Assembly (NCBI RefSeq): GCF_014636095.1
Contig: NZ_BMDV01000003.1
Span: 248,001 to 312,000, forward strand
Direction of reading: 5' to 3'
DNA length: 64,000 bases
Origin: Acinetobacter modestus
GTDB lineage: Bacteria > Pseudomonadota > Gammaproteobacteria > Pseudomonadales > Moraxellaceae
Position numbers and translations under genes: made by a program. The stretch's first letter is position 1. The number at the start of each line of letters is the position of its first letter. The notes under the pieces are model-generated. The model was given only the letters and a program-made list of their open reading frames with translations. It was not told the DNA's origin and did no database searches. Positions 48,822 through 57,568 of this stretch are shown here, piece by piece.

Positions 48822-49079
48822 ATGGTTGTTATTCGCTTAGCGCGCGGTGGTGCAAAAAAACGTCCATTCTATCAAATCATTGTAACTGATAGCCGCAATG
48901 CACGTGATGGTCGTTTCATCGAGCGTATTGGTTTCTTTAACCCAACTGCACAAGGTAAAGCTGAAAAAGTTCGTTTAGATGCTGACCGTTTTGCTCACTG
49001 GGTTGCTCAAGGTGCTCAACCTTCAGATCGTGTTGCTTCTTTAGCTGCTCAAGCTAAAAAAGCTGCAACTACTGCATAA
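48822..49079 (+). CDS. rpsP: 30S ribosomal protein S16
   Basis: This 85 aa protein of the small subunit body starts [21 protein letters not shown] and has the [10 protein letters not shown] segment, both typical. I chose the ATG at 48822; the frame extends to 48768 but the extra 18 residues are not conserved. It leads the rpsP-rimM-trmD-rplS operon, the standard order. Confidence 0.98.
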   Translation: MVVIRLARGGAKKRPFYQIIVTDSRNARDGRFIERIGFFNPTAQGKAEKVRLDADRFAHWVAQGAQPSDRVASLAAQAKKAATTA

Positions 49080-49095
49080 TTGTAGTAGGTAGCCC

Positions 49096-49644
49096 ATGAC
49101 ATCAACACAGAATGTACCAGAAGATCGTATTCAGATTGGACAGTTACGTTCAGCTTATGGATTGAATGGGTGGCTCTGGGTTTACTCTAATACAGAACCT
49201 ATGAGCAATATGTTTGACTACCTTCCTTGGTACATTGAGACCAAGGCAGGTTGGCAAACCATAGATGTAAAACGTTGGAAACCACATGGCAAAGGCTTGG
49301 TTGTTGCATTAAAAGGCGTGAATGATCGCACAGGTGCAGAAAACTTAGTTGGTGCAAATATCTGGATTGCTAAATCACAGCTTCCTAAAGCAGATGTAGA
49401 CGAGTACTACTGGTCTGATCTTAAAGGCTTAACCGTGTTAGGTCTTGATGATGAAGAACAAGAAGTGAATCTCGGTCAAATCTACGAACTGTTTGAAACT
49501 GGTGCTAATGATGTCATGGTCGTGAAAGCGACACCTGATAGCATTGATGCTGAAGAGCGAATGATTCCTTGGTATAAAGATGTGGTACAACGCGTTGATC
49601 TTGAAGCTGGTCGTATTTACGTCAATTGGGGCGTAGACTACTAA
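49096..49644 (+). CDS. rimM: Ribosome maturation factor RimM
   Basis: This 182 aa protein binds S19 and helps mature the 30S head. It has the N-terminal RimM barrel (IQIGQLRSAYGLNGWLWVYS) and the PRC-type C-terminal barrel (EYYWSDLKGLTVLG and RMIPWYKDVVQRVDLEAGRIYVNW). It lies 16 bases after rpsP and 45 bases before trmD. Confidence 0.97.
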   Translation: MTSTQNVPEDRIQIGQLRSAYGLNGWLWVYSNTEPMSNMFDYLPWYIETKAGWQTIDVKRWKPHGKGLVVALKGVNDRTGAENLVGANIWIAKSQLPKADVDEYYWSDLKGLTVLGLDDEEQEVNLGQIYELFETGANDVMVVKATPDSIDAEERMIPWYKDVVQRVDLEAGRIYVNWGVDY

Positions 49645-49689
49645 TCCTTTTTGGAATAGTAGCACAGCAGGAAAATAAAGGAGTCTGCG

Positions 49690-50430
49690 GTGTTTTTTGC
49701 AGTCATCACACTGTTTCCTGAAATGTTTGAAGCGATTACAGCGCACGGGATTAGCGGGCGTGCAGCAAAGCGTGACATCGTGCAAGTGACTTGCATTAAC
49801 CCACGAGATTTTGCTGAGGGCAACTACAAACGAGTGGATGAGCGTCCTTTCGGTGGTGGTCCTGGTATGGTGATGATGGCTGAGCCTTTGGCAAAAGCAA
49901 TTAACCATGCTAAACAACTTGCAACACAAGCAAGCTGTGTTCATGCCCCAGTGGTGTATATGTCACCGCAAGGGAAAACCTTAAATGAACAGGCAGTACA
50001 ACAATTCGTTGATTATGATGGTTTGATTGTATTGTGTGGGCGTTATGAGGGTGTCGATGAGCGTTTAATCCAAAATTATGTTGATCAAGAATGGTCAATT
50101 GGGGATTACGTTTTATCGGGTGGTGAACTGCCAGCGATGGTGTTGCTTGATAGTATTATTCGTCGATTGCCAAATGTCATGTCTGACGAGCAATCTGCGA
50201 TCCAAGATTCTTTTGTGGATGGTCTTCTTGATTGTCCACAATATACCAAGCCAGACCATTTCGAAGGGTTAGATGTGCCTGAGGTACTTAAATCAGGACA
50301 TCATGCCAATATTGAGAAATGGCGTTTTTTGCAGCGTTATCAACGAACTTTAGATCGTCGACCAGAGTTGGTTGATAAAGTTGAGTTGACTAAACAGCAA
50401 AAAAAATGGCTAAAAAATTCGCAAAACTAA
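49690..50430 (+). CDS. trmD: tRNA (guanine37-N1)-methyltransferase TrmD
   Basis: This 246 aa SPOUT-class methyltransferase makes m1G37 in tRNAs and so prevents +1 frameshifts. The start is GTG at 49690 ([14 protein letters not shown]), with AAAGGAG upstream. SAM-knot motifs are [23 protein letters not shown] and [16 protein letters not shown]. The C-terminal helical domain ([18 protein letters not shown]) binds the anticodon region. Confidence 0.97.
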   Translation: MFFAVITLFPEMFEAITAHGISGRAAKRDIVQVTCINPRDFAEGNYKRVDERPFGGGPGMVMMAEPLAKAINHAKQLATQASCVHAPVVYMSPQGKTLNEQAVQQFVDYDGLIVLCGRYEGVDERLIQNYVDQEWSIGDYVLSGGELPAMVLLDSIIRRLPNVMSDEQSAIQDSFVDGLLDCPQYTKPDHFEGLDVPEVLKSGHHANIEKWRFLQRYQRTLDRRPELVDKVELTKQQKKWLKNSQN

Positions 50431-50626
50431 ACTGTTAGAAGTTTGTGTTTGCAACGGACGAGAAGCTTTGCTTCGAGTTACTACTTAAACTGAGTTTAAG
50501 TTGAAAATAGGCTCTTTAGAGTAATTTTGCTTTAAAGGGAAAGTTAAACGAGCGATATGCGTTTTAGCCTCTATCCTCAGCGGTATAAGAGACCTCTTCT
50601 CTCCCGCACATATTGGAGATTCCACA
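50431..50626 (+). other. Leader region before rplS
   Basis: This 196-base gap inside the ribosomal operon holds no gene. It includes a hairpin-prone sequence (GAGAAGC TTT GCTTCGAG, near 50460-50477) and a Shine-Dalgarno GGAG shortly before rplS. It may hold an internal promoter or a translational control element; I recognise no known L19 leader. Confidence 0.45.
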
Positions 50627-50998
50627 ATGAGTGGTAAACATCCTTTAGTTCAAGCTGTTGAAAATGCACAGTTAAAAACTGATATCCCTGCTTTTGCTCC
50701 TGGTGACACTGTTATCGTTCAAGTTAAAGTAAAAGAGGGTGACCGTGAGCGTCTTCAAGCATTTGAAGGTGTTGTAATCGCGAAGAAAAACCGTGGTTTG
50801 AACTCTGCTTTCACAGTTCGTAAAATCTCTAGCGGTGTTGGTGTTGAGCGTGTTTTCCAAACTCACTCTCCAATCGTTGCTAAAATCGAAGTGAAACGTC
50901 GTGGTGACGTTCGTCGTGCTAAACTTTACTACCTACGCGAGTTGTCTGGTAAAGCTGCACGTATTCGTGAAAAGTTACCAGCTCGTAAACAAGGTTAA
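50627..50998 (+). CDS. rplS: 50S ribosomal protein L19
   Basis: This 123 aa protein lies at the 30S-50S interface. Typical segments are [48 protein letters not shown] and [17 protein letters not shown]. It is the last gene of the operon and converges on the lipase gene across a shared terminator. Confidence 0.98.
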   Translation: MSGKHPLVQAVENAQLKTDIPAFAPGDTVIVQVKVKEGDRERLQAFEGVVIAKKNRGLNSAFTVRKISSGVGVERVFQTHSPIVAKIEVKRRGDVRRAKLYYLRELSGKAARIREKLPARKQG

Positions 50999-51020
50999 TT
51001 TTAACTTTGTTGTAAAGCAA

Positions 51021-51047
51021 AAAAATGCGCCTTTGGCGCATTTTTTT
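51021..51047. terminator. Bidirectional terminator between rplS and the lipase gene
   Basis: ATGCGCC (51025-51031) pairs with GGCGCAT (51035-51041) over TTT. T runs lie on the plus side and an A run on the other, so it works in both directions. Confidence 0.9.
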
Positions 51048-51056
51048 ATGTCTGCT

Positions 51057-52031
51057 CTATAGTCCTTGTAATTTTAGTCGATTGGCATGTTGACGATAAA
51101 TATCAATTGGATCAGGTGCAAACAGTGATTTCAAACCTAAAACCTGATTCACTTCATCTGCATGATTCCAAGGGAGATTGTCTCTAATTGTACGTCCAAA
51201 CTTAGCGCTACAACGGCTCACCATACCATCATTATCTCCTTTAATATCGACAATTAGGCTAGTACCTGCAAATAGGGGATCAAGTGGGTCAAGAATGTTT
51301 GTGACTGCTTGAGTCCCTGAGAATGAATACATATATATTCCTTTCTCTTGATAATTACCTTCGCCACATGTTGTGGTTGGTACACCCATTGGGAATCGTG
51401 TATTGAATTTGGTTGAACCTTCTACCGAAATACTACGTCCAGCGGCTAAAGCATCATGAGGATAGCTTTTTGGATCAAGTCCTTGTGCCCATGTAATTGC
51501 GCCTGAAAAGAAATTGACTACTGCGGCCCCAGCACTACCCAGCGCAGTTCCATCCACTTTCATAATCAAACTGGCAACGGGTGAACCTTTATGTGTTCCG
51601 CTTACACTGGTTAATGAGGCAACTTTATTCGGCATAATGCCAGCAACGTAACGGATCGTTGGACCACCTTGGCTATGACCAATTAAATTAACTTTAGGTT
51701 GTCCAGTAATCGCAATAATTTCTTCAACTTGTTGCGCTAGTTGTTCACCACGAATTTCATTTGAGTTAAAAGGTGAAAGTCGTGTCGCCCAGACATTTGC
51801 ACCATTACGAGCAAGGTCAGGTAGGATTTGATGCCAATAATCAACGCCTAATGGATCACTTCCAACGCGTGAAAAACCTGCGACACCATGTACAAAGACC
51901 ATCGGATATTTGGTTTTTGCATATGTTGATGTGGCATTATTGTCTTTAACTTGCGTTGTATTTGATGCGTAACTTGTTGATACGCCCATTGCTATCATAG
52001 ATAGTGCAAGACAGCGGATTAGTTTTTGCAT
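51057..52031 (-). CDS. lipA: Secreted triacylglycerol lipase (subfamily I)
   Basis: This 324 aa extracellular lipase has a signal peptide (residues 1-23, cleavage near SYAS). The oxyanion segment is VFVHGVAGFSRVG, the nucleophile is Ser120 in GHSQGG, the acid is in DIKGDNDGMVS and the His in WNHADEV. Two Cys (TTCGEG, SRCSAK) form the conserved disulfide. It resembles the Pseudomonas/Burkholderia/Acinetobacter type that needs a foldase and leaves by the type II system. I chose the ATG at 52031 because upstream residues do not form a signal. It follows its foldase gene by about 100 bases. Confidence 0.93.
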   Translation of the reverse strand: MQKLIRCLALSMIAMGVSTSYASNTTQVKDNNATSTYAKTKYPMVFVHGVAGFSRVGSDPLGVDYWHQILPDLARNGANVWATRLSPFNSNEIRGEQLAQQVEEIIAITGQPKVNLIGHSQGGPTIRYVAGIMPNKVASLTSVSGTHKGSPVASLIMKVDGTALGSAGAAVVNFFSGAITWAQGLDPKSYPHDALAAGRSISVEGSTKFNTRFPMGVPTTTCGEGNYQEKGIYMYSFSGTQAVTNILDPLDPLFAGTSLIVDIKGDNDGMVSRCSAKFGRTIRDNLPWNHADEVNQVLGLKSLFAPDPIDIYRQHANRLKLQGL

Positions 52032-52134
52032 GATATTTCTCTCGATTTTTGTTTTCATATGGGTCTTGATGTTCTTGCGAACGAGACATTGCATCCATGC
52101 TAAATAGCTTTATTTCAATGCCTTAAGATATTTC

Positions 52135-53178
52135 TTAATTACTAAAAGGTAAGGTTCCTCCTTGGTCATAGACAGTTTCAAAAGTTTGCAAACGCTGTTG
52201 TTCTTGTGCTGATTGGAATTGTTTTTGTTTGAGTTGTTGAACGGCTTGATCTTTGGCTGAAGTGCTCATATTGCTATCTACAATTGTTTTACGCTCATCA
52301 AGATAGGATTGAACTCGCTGTTTCCAATCAGATCGTTGTTGATCGAGTTGCTCTAAACGCTGAGTAGCGGCCTCGCCAACTAAATTGACACGCATATCAC
52401 GCAGCTCTTGGGTTGAGCCATGTCTTGCTTTGATTTGTGCAGTTAATGAATGTAAATCATCGAGCTTTGATAAATCTTTGAGGTTGTCTTGCCAATCTTG
52501 AGGAAGCTGCTCAAAACGTTGTTGTAGTTGTTTTGCTTTCGCTGATGCATCTAATCCGTTATTTTCTAGAATTTTCATGCGATCAAGCGTGTATTGTTGA
52601 TAGATATCCTCTGATCCAAACAGTCCCTCAATTTCGGTATTTGAAAAAAAACGCTGCTTTAAATCATGCATCGAATTAAAAATAGTTTGGAAATATTGAT
52701 AGCTTTCCTGTGAGGGTTGTTGAGTCTGTAATTTACTGAGCTCTTGGCGATATTCTAAATAACGTGACCATAAGGTTAAAACTTGCTGTTGTTGTGAAGC
52801 TTGAAATGTTTTAGCGATATAAAGCTGAAAGTTATGCCGAATTTCATCAATATTTCGCTCACCGTATTGAGAAATAAAATACTCAAAACAATTCCGCGTA
52901 TGTTCATTCACAATCAAATGCTGAGCGCTATTGAATTGTAATTTGCAGTCAATCTCAGTATCCATTTGGCTGGTGCTATTAAAAGAAGCATCGAGTTGAT
53001 TGATATTCTTTGGACTCTTATGCAGCTGTGATGGATTGCTGTTGTTGCTATATTGATCAGTTGAGTTAAGTGATTGCTGAGACTGATTTGGATATAACCA
53101 ATACAATACGCTCAGCATGACTGCTGAAATGATCAATAAGCTACATAATAATGCTATTTTTTTTCCATTTTTATTCAT
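52135..53178 (-). CDS. lifO: Lipase-specific foldase (lipase chaperone)
   Basis: This 347 aa inner-membrane-anchored steric chaperone folds the lipase in the periplasm. One transmembrane helix (about residues 7-27) precedes a Ser/Gln/Asn-rich linker, then a long helical domain rich in Gln (to the C-terminus). The fragment LFGSEDIYQQYTLDRMKIL resembles the foldase family, which shows low identity. In the original Acinetobacter lipBA work this gene is lipB. I chose the ATG at 53178 (MNKNGKK); the frame from 53229 adds 17 residues with no clear role. The order foldase before lipase fits Acinetobacter. Confidence 0.87.
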   Translation of the reverse strand: MNKNGKKIALLCSLLIISAVMLSVLYWLYPNQSQQSLNSTDQYSNNSNPSQLHKSPKNINQLDASFNSTSQMDTEIDCKLQFNSAQHLIVNEHTRNCFEYFISQYGERNIDEIRHNFQLYIAKTFQASQQQQVLTLWSRYLEYRQELSKLQTQQPSQESYQYFQTIFNSMHDLKQRFFSNTEIEGLFGSEDIYQQYTLDRMKILENNGLDASAKAKQLQQRFEQLPQDWQDNLKDLSKLDDLHSLTAQIKARHGSTQELRDMRVNLVGEAATQRLEQLDQQRSDWKQRVQSYLDERKTIVDSNMSTSAKDQAVQQLKQKQFQSAQEQQRLQTFETVYDQGGTLPFSN

Positions 53179-53315
53179 TAAGCATAATCCATTTGCTTTT
53201 AATTTCGTAAACGAAAATAAATTTATCATATATGTTGTTTTTTTGAGCGTTTAATTTTTAAAAATCCGATGAATAGTTTTGATAAAATACACCTTTCTTG
53301 TTTGACTTTTCATTT

Positions 53316-54209
53316 ATGAAAAAAAGCTCTTATCGCCATCTGAGTGGTGTTTTCTTATTAAATAAGCCGTTAGGTTTAAGTTCTAATTCGGCATTGCAAA
53401 AAGTACGTCGACTTTTTAATGCACAGAAAGCAGGACATACAGGTGCTTTAGATCCGCTTGCAACAGGTTTATTACCGATTTGCTTAGGGGAGGCAACCAA
53501 GTTTTCGCATTATTTATTGGATTCTACCAAGCGTTATCAAACAACAGTAAAACTTGGACAGACAACTGCTACGGGTGATGTTGAAGGGGAAATTCTTCAA
53601 CAAAGAGATGTACCCGCATTAACTGAAGCTAACATTGAACAGGTTCTAGAACAGTTTCGTGGTGATATCAAGCAAGTGCCACCGATGTATTCGGCACTGA
53701 AACGAGAAGGTCGCCCTTTGTATGAGTTAGCGCGCCAAGGAATTGAAATTGAGCGTGAAGCGCGTCCAGTCACTATTTATGAACTCAAGCTTTTAAGTTT
53801 TACAGAAGACAGTTTGACCTTAGATGTGACGTGTTCTAAAGGAACTTACATCCGAGTGTTAGGTGAGGATATTGGTGAAGCTTTGGGCTGCGGTGGACAT
53901 TTAACAAAATTACATCGTACTCAAACAGGTCATTTTGAAATTAATCCAAGTTATACCATCGAATATTTAGAAGGGCTTACTCAGGAACAGCGGGATGCAT
54001 TATTGTTGCCTGTTTATGCACCTGTTGAACATTTTCCAAGGGTTCAATTACCCGAAGGGCGTGAAAAATATTTTGGTAATGGTCAAGAAAGTAATATTGA
54101 GCATGAAGCTGCTGCTGAAGTATTGGTATTTGATGGTGAGCGTTGTTTGGGCTTAGCTGAAATTACAGATAAAAAGCGTCTTGTGCCAAAACGTTTGTTG
54201 AATTTATAA
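53316..54209 (+). CDS. truB: tRNA pseudouridine55 synthase TruB
   Basis: This 297 aa enzyme makes pseudouridine 55 in the T-loop of tRNAs. The catalytic Asp lies in [14 protein letters not shown] (near residues 41-54). The [17 protein letters not shown] and [24 protein letters not shown] motifs follow. I chose the ATG at 53316 ([11 protein letters not shown]). Unlike in E. coli, no rbfA or rpsO is next to it. A permease gene follows 10 bases after the stop. Confidence 0.96.
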   Translation: MKKSSYRHLSGVFLLNKPLGLSSNSALQKVRRLFNAQKAGHTGALDPLATGLLPICLGEATKFSHYLLDSTKRYQTTVKLGQTTATGDVEGEILQQRDVPALTEANIEQVLEQFRGDIKQVPPMYSALKREGRPLYELARQGIEIEREARPVTIYELKLLSFTEDSLTLDVTCSKGTYIRVLGEDIGEALGCGGHLTKLHRTQTGHFEINPSYTIEYLEGLTQEQRDALLLPVYAPVEHFPRVQLPEGREKYFGNGQESNIEHEAAAEVLVFDGERCLGLAEITDKKRLVPKRLLNL

Positions 54210-54219
54210 GGTTATATTG

Positions 54220-54990
54220 ATGGAATGGGAGCTGATTCTGAGTCTGGTGTTTTTTGCATTCTGTGCGGGAACAATTGATGCGGCAGTTGGTGGTGGTGGG
54301 TTAATTCAGATTCCAGCATTAATGGGTGCATTACCACAAACGGCTCCTGCAACATTATTTGGAACAAATAAACTGGCCTCTATTTTTGGAACGGGTTCAG
54401 CAGCTTTTTCATTTGTACGTCGAGTAAAGTTGCAGTGGTCATTATTATGGGTGATCGCAATTTTTGCTTTTGTCAGTGCGTATTTAGGTGCAGCCTGTGT
54501 TTCACTGGTGCCTACTCATATATTAAGACCAATTGTCTTAATTATGCTGATTGTGATTGCGATTTATACCTTTATGAAAAAGCAATTTGGGCAAGTACAT
54601 GTTGATCAACACATCACACCAAAATTATTATTTTTTGCCGCATTGGGTAGTTTAGCGATTGGTTTCTATGATGGAATCTTTGGTCCTGGTACAGGCAGCT
54701 TCTTTATCTTCTTTTTTATTCGCTTTCTTCAAGTCGATTTTTTACATGCTTCTGCATTATCCAAGATTGGTAATTTTATGACTAATCTGGCGGCACTGAG
54801 CTTCTTTATTCCCGCAGGGCATATCTTCTTTCAGCTTGGTTTTATGATGGCGGCTGCCAATATTGCAGGTTCATTATTGGGTGTACGTTTGGCTTTGAAA
54901 TACGGTAGTGGTTTTATTCGTATTTTATTTTTGATTTTGGTCAGTATTTTAATTTGTCGGTTGGCTTATCAAATCTTTGTTGCAGTTTAA
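54220..54990 (+). CDS. TSUP (TauE/SafE) family membrane permease
   Basis: This 256 aa protein has about seven to eight hydrophobic helices. The TauE/SafE signature is seen as FCAGTIDAAVGGGGLIQIPALM near the start and again as FYDGIFGPGTGSFFIFFFIR in the middle, an inverted repeat typical of the family. Members export sulfite, sulfoacetate or related anions, but the substrate here is unknown. It starts 10 bases after truB, so it is probably co-transcribed. ATG 54220 is preferred to TTG 54217. Confidence 0.88.
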   Translation: MEWELILSLVFFAFCAGTIDAAVGGGGLIQIPALMGALPQTAPATLFGTNKLASIFGTGSAAFSFVRRVKLQWSLLWVIAIFAFVSAYLGAACVSLVPTHILRPIVLIMLIVIAIYTFMKKQFGQVHVDQHITPKLLFFAALGSLAIGFYDGIFGPGTGSFFIFFFIRFLQVDFLHASALSKIGNFMTNLAALSFFIPAGHIFFQLGFMMAAANIAGSLLGVRLALKYGSGFIRILFLILVSILICRLAYQIFVAV

Positions 54991-55141
54991 TCTATAAAAA
55001 TAAACTTTCCATACAAAAACCTACGCAAACATCGCTGTTTAAAAAAATGTCATTTTTTAATATGAAGGCTCAGCCAAACAGATCAACTAGATAAAGAATT
55101 GAAGTAAGTGTTGATTATGCTAGCCATCGTAGAGGTAAATA

Positions 55142-55588
55142 ATGAATATATTTGAGGCACTCAGAGAAAGCCACGAACAACAACGTAACTTAGCTGAACG
55201 ATTAATTCAGACCAGCGGACATACTCAAGAAAGGGAACATTTATTTAAACAGCTTAAGAATGAACTCTATGCGCATTCAGTTGCCGAAGACCGCTATTTA
55301 TATATTCCTTTAATGTTTGATGATGTGGGTTTAGACATTACCCGCCATGCTTTATCTGAGCATCATGAAATAGATGAACTGGTTGAAAAATTAGAAGAAA
55401 CTGATATGAGTAATCCGAGTTGGTTAGCGACAGCAAAACAATTAAGTGAAAAAGTCCATCATCATTTAAAGGAAGAGGAACATAAATTTTTCCAACAGGC
55501 TGGAAAAATATTAGAGGATGATGAAAAGGAAAAACTAGGTAAAAAATATCTTACTGAATATCAGAAATATAAAAATGCAGATAGCTAA
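55142..55588 (+). CDS. Hemerythrin HHE-domain protein
   Basis: This 148 aa all-helical protein has an HHE cation-binding fold. His and Glu residues that could bind a di-iron centre lie in RESHEQQRNL, YAHSVAEDRYLY, LSEHHEIDEL and VHHHLKEEEHKFF. Such proteins sense or store oxygen, NO or iron, and which applies here cannot be told. A GAGGTAAATA ribosome site precedes the ATG. It converges on an EamA permease gene. Confidence 0.88.
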   Translation: MNIFEALRESHEQQRNLAERLIQTSGHTQEREHLFKQLKNELYAHSVAEDRYLYIPLMFDDVGLDITRHALSEHHEIDELVEKLEETDMSNPSWLATAKQLSEKVHHHLKEEEHKFFQQAGKILEDDEKEKLGKKYLTEYQKYKNADS

Positions 55589-55625
55589 TTTTCGTTATAA
55601 CGAGAATGAGCAGAAAGGAGTGCTC

Positions 55626-56492
55626 TTACTGTGTTTGAGATTTTTCCCCACGTAAGGTCACTCCAATCGATGCAATCATAATACATGCAAGTGCGATCCA
55701 CTGGATGAAGCTAATTTGTTCATGCAGTAACACGAGTCCTGCTAAAGCAGCAAGCGCAGGTGCAAGGCTTGAAAGCGTACCATAGCTGAGTTTACTTAAA
55801 CGTTTTAGTGCCATGAGATCGAGTGCATAAGGAATAGCTGTTGCTAGAATTGCAATGACTAAAGCTTTACTCCAATATTGAGTGTCGAGTAGAGCAGGTG
55901 CATTACTCCACAGACCAAATGGAAGTAAGGTCAGGGCAGATAAACCAATTGCGATGGTTAAGGCATGCATACCAATATTCTGTTGCACAACTCGATGTCC
56001 GAAATAAATATAAAATGCCCAAAATAATCCAGCACCTAAAGCGCACGCCGCGCCAAGATAAGAAAAATGCTCAGTATTCGTATCATGCCAAGGTACCATC
56101 AGTGCAATTCCTAAGATGGCAAAAGCTACCCAGATGTAATCACTACGCTGCTTAATTGAAAGTAAAGCTAAACCAAGAGGGCCGATGAATTCTAAACCGA
56201 CCGCAATGCCTTGAGGCAGCTTCCCTAAAGAGCTATAAAACAAGATATTCATACAGCCCAAAGAGGCGCTATATAGCAGTAAATCTCGCCATTTTAGGTA
56301 TTTAAGTTTAGCGATCACTTTCCATGAGCGGAACATGACTGCAACTAGAATAGTCGCAAAACATAGGCGTAATATTGTGACTGTAAGTGGATCAAGTGTC
56401 GCAATCAGTTGTTTAGCAAATGAAGCACTGATTTGATAAGCCACCATGGAAAGAACCATGTATAGCACAGCGACCAACTGAATATTTTTCAT
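55626..56492 (-). CDS. EamA (DMT) family permease, copy 1
   Basis: This 288 aa protein has ten hydrophobic helices in two EamA repeats. Segments such as GIAVGLEFIGPLGLALLS and LSYGTLSSLAPALAALAGLVLLHEQIS match the RhtA-like group, which exports amino acids such as threonine or homoserine. The substrate is not known. It lies downstream of a paralogue on the same strand, after a gap of about 90 bases. Confidence 0.88.
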   Translation of the reverse strand: MKNIQLVAVLYMVLSMVAYQISASFAKQLIATLDPLTVTILRLCFATILVAVMFRSWKVIAKLKYLKWRDLLLYSASLGCMNILFYSSLGKLPQGIAVGLEFIGPLGLALLSIKQRSDYIWVAFAILGIALMVPWHDTNTEHFSYLGAACALGAGLFWAFYIYFGHRVVQQNIGMHALTIAIGLSALTLLPFGLWSNAPALLDTQYWSKALVIAILATAIPYALDLMALKRLSKLSYGTLSSLAPALAALAGLVLLHEQISFIQWIALACIMIASIGVTLRGEKSQTQ

Positions 56493-56583
56493 GGGAGATC
56501 TACAAAATCAAAGTAAACAGACCTAAAAATAGGCGCGATGATTATATGCTGTGAAAACGACATTATGATCATACGGTGACATT

Positions 56584-57453
56584 TTATTGAGCCTCTTTCT
56601 GTTGTCGAGCATGTTGAGTGGTAAAAGTACAACCGATCGATGCAACTATAATCGTTGCTAAAGCGAGCCATTGATTCCAAAGCAAAGTTTCACCCAAAAA
56701 GATGAAGCCTGAGAGTGCTGCTACAGCGGGTTCTAAGCTCATCAAAGTACCAAAGCTTAGAGGGGTTAAACTTCGTAATGCAATCATTTCTAGCGTAAAA
56801 GGTAAGGCACTGGCTAAAATCGCAAGCCCAATAAAATAGTATAAATTGGGTAGTTCAAAGACTCGATCGATGGCACCACCAGCGAGTGCGAAGGGCAATA
56901 AACACAGCATACCAATACTCATACCTAAACAAACCGTATGATTACCAGAAATACCTGATGGTTTTTGACCTGCAATAATATACAGCGCCCAACATGCACC
57001 TGCACCGATGGCAAAGCAAACACCGATTAAATCAAGACCTTGTTGTGCTTGTTGCAAAGGGAATAACAGAACCAACCCAAGAATGGCACAACCGACCCAG
57101 ATGAAATCATATTTTTGTCGTGCATGAAACAGCGCCACACTGAGTGGCCCAATAAATTCAAAGGCTACGGCTAAGCCCAAAGGTAAACGTTCAAGCGATA
57201 AATAGAACAGGGCATTCATGCCTGCAAGTGCAACACCATAGCTAAGAATCGCTTTCCAACGCACCACTTTAAAATTGATGGTCCAAATCTTAAAAATCAA
57301 TGCCAAGATGATTGCACCAAAGCATAAACGTATGGCTGAGACCGTGAGAACTGGAAAACTTTGGAATAGAATTTTGGCTAAAGAACCGCTTCCTTGTACA
57401 CACAACATGGCAATCATTAACAACAATAAGGCATGAAGTGGGGTTTTTAACAT
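56584..57453 (-). CDS. EamA (DMT) family permease, copy 2
   Basis: This 289 aa permease has ten hydrophobic helices and two EamA repeats. It shares many blocks with its neighbour (for example RLPLGLAVAFEFIGPLSVALF and LSFGTLMSLEPAVAALSGFIFLGE), so the pair is a tandem duplication that has diverged. RhtA-like amino acid export is likely by family, but not shown. It is separated from serA by a terminator. Confidence 0.88.
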   Translation of the reverse strand: MLKTPLHALLLLMIAMLCVQGSGSLAKILFQSFPVLTVSAIRLCFGAIILALIFKIWTINFKVVRWKAILSYGVALAGMNALFYLSLERLPLGLAVAFEFIGPLSVALFHARQKYDFIWVGCAILGLVLLFPLQQAQQGLDLIGVCFAIGAGACWALYIIAGQKPSGISGNHTVCLGMSIGMLCLLPFALAGGAIDRVFELPNLYYFIGLAILASALPFTLEMIALRSLTPLSFGTLMSLEPAVAALSGFIFLGETLLWNQWLALATIIVASIGCTFTTQHARQQKEAQ

Positions 57454-57517
57454 TAGAGAAGCAACTTATTATTTGAAAAATTGGTATATTATTCACATAA
57501 TAATTCAAATGCGAATA

Positions 57518-57547
57518 AAAAAGCCACAGCTATTGCTGTGGCTTTTT
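57518..57547 (-). terminator. Terminator after serA
   Basis: Two 13-base arms (57518-57530 and 57535-57547) built on AAGCCACAGC and its complement flank a 4-base loop. T runs are seen on both strands. It lies at the serA 3' end and before the second EamA gene. Confidence 0.88.
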
Positions 57548-57568
57548 ATAGATTATTCTAAATTTAGC

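Noticed and set aside
49438..49944. Minus-strand open frame of 168 codons over rimM/trmD
   Set aside because: It overlaps two conserved genes and shows no domain or start signal.
50460..50477. Hairpin before rplS as a terminator or known L19 leader
   Set aside because: It has no T run and does not match a leader I can identify; it is left as an unassigned feature of the gap.
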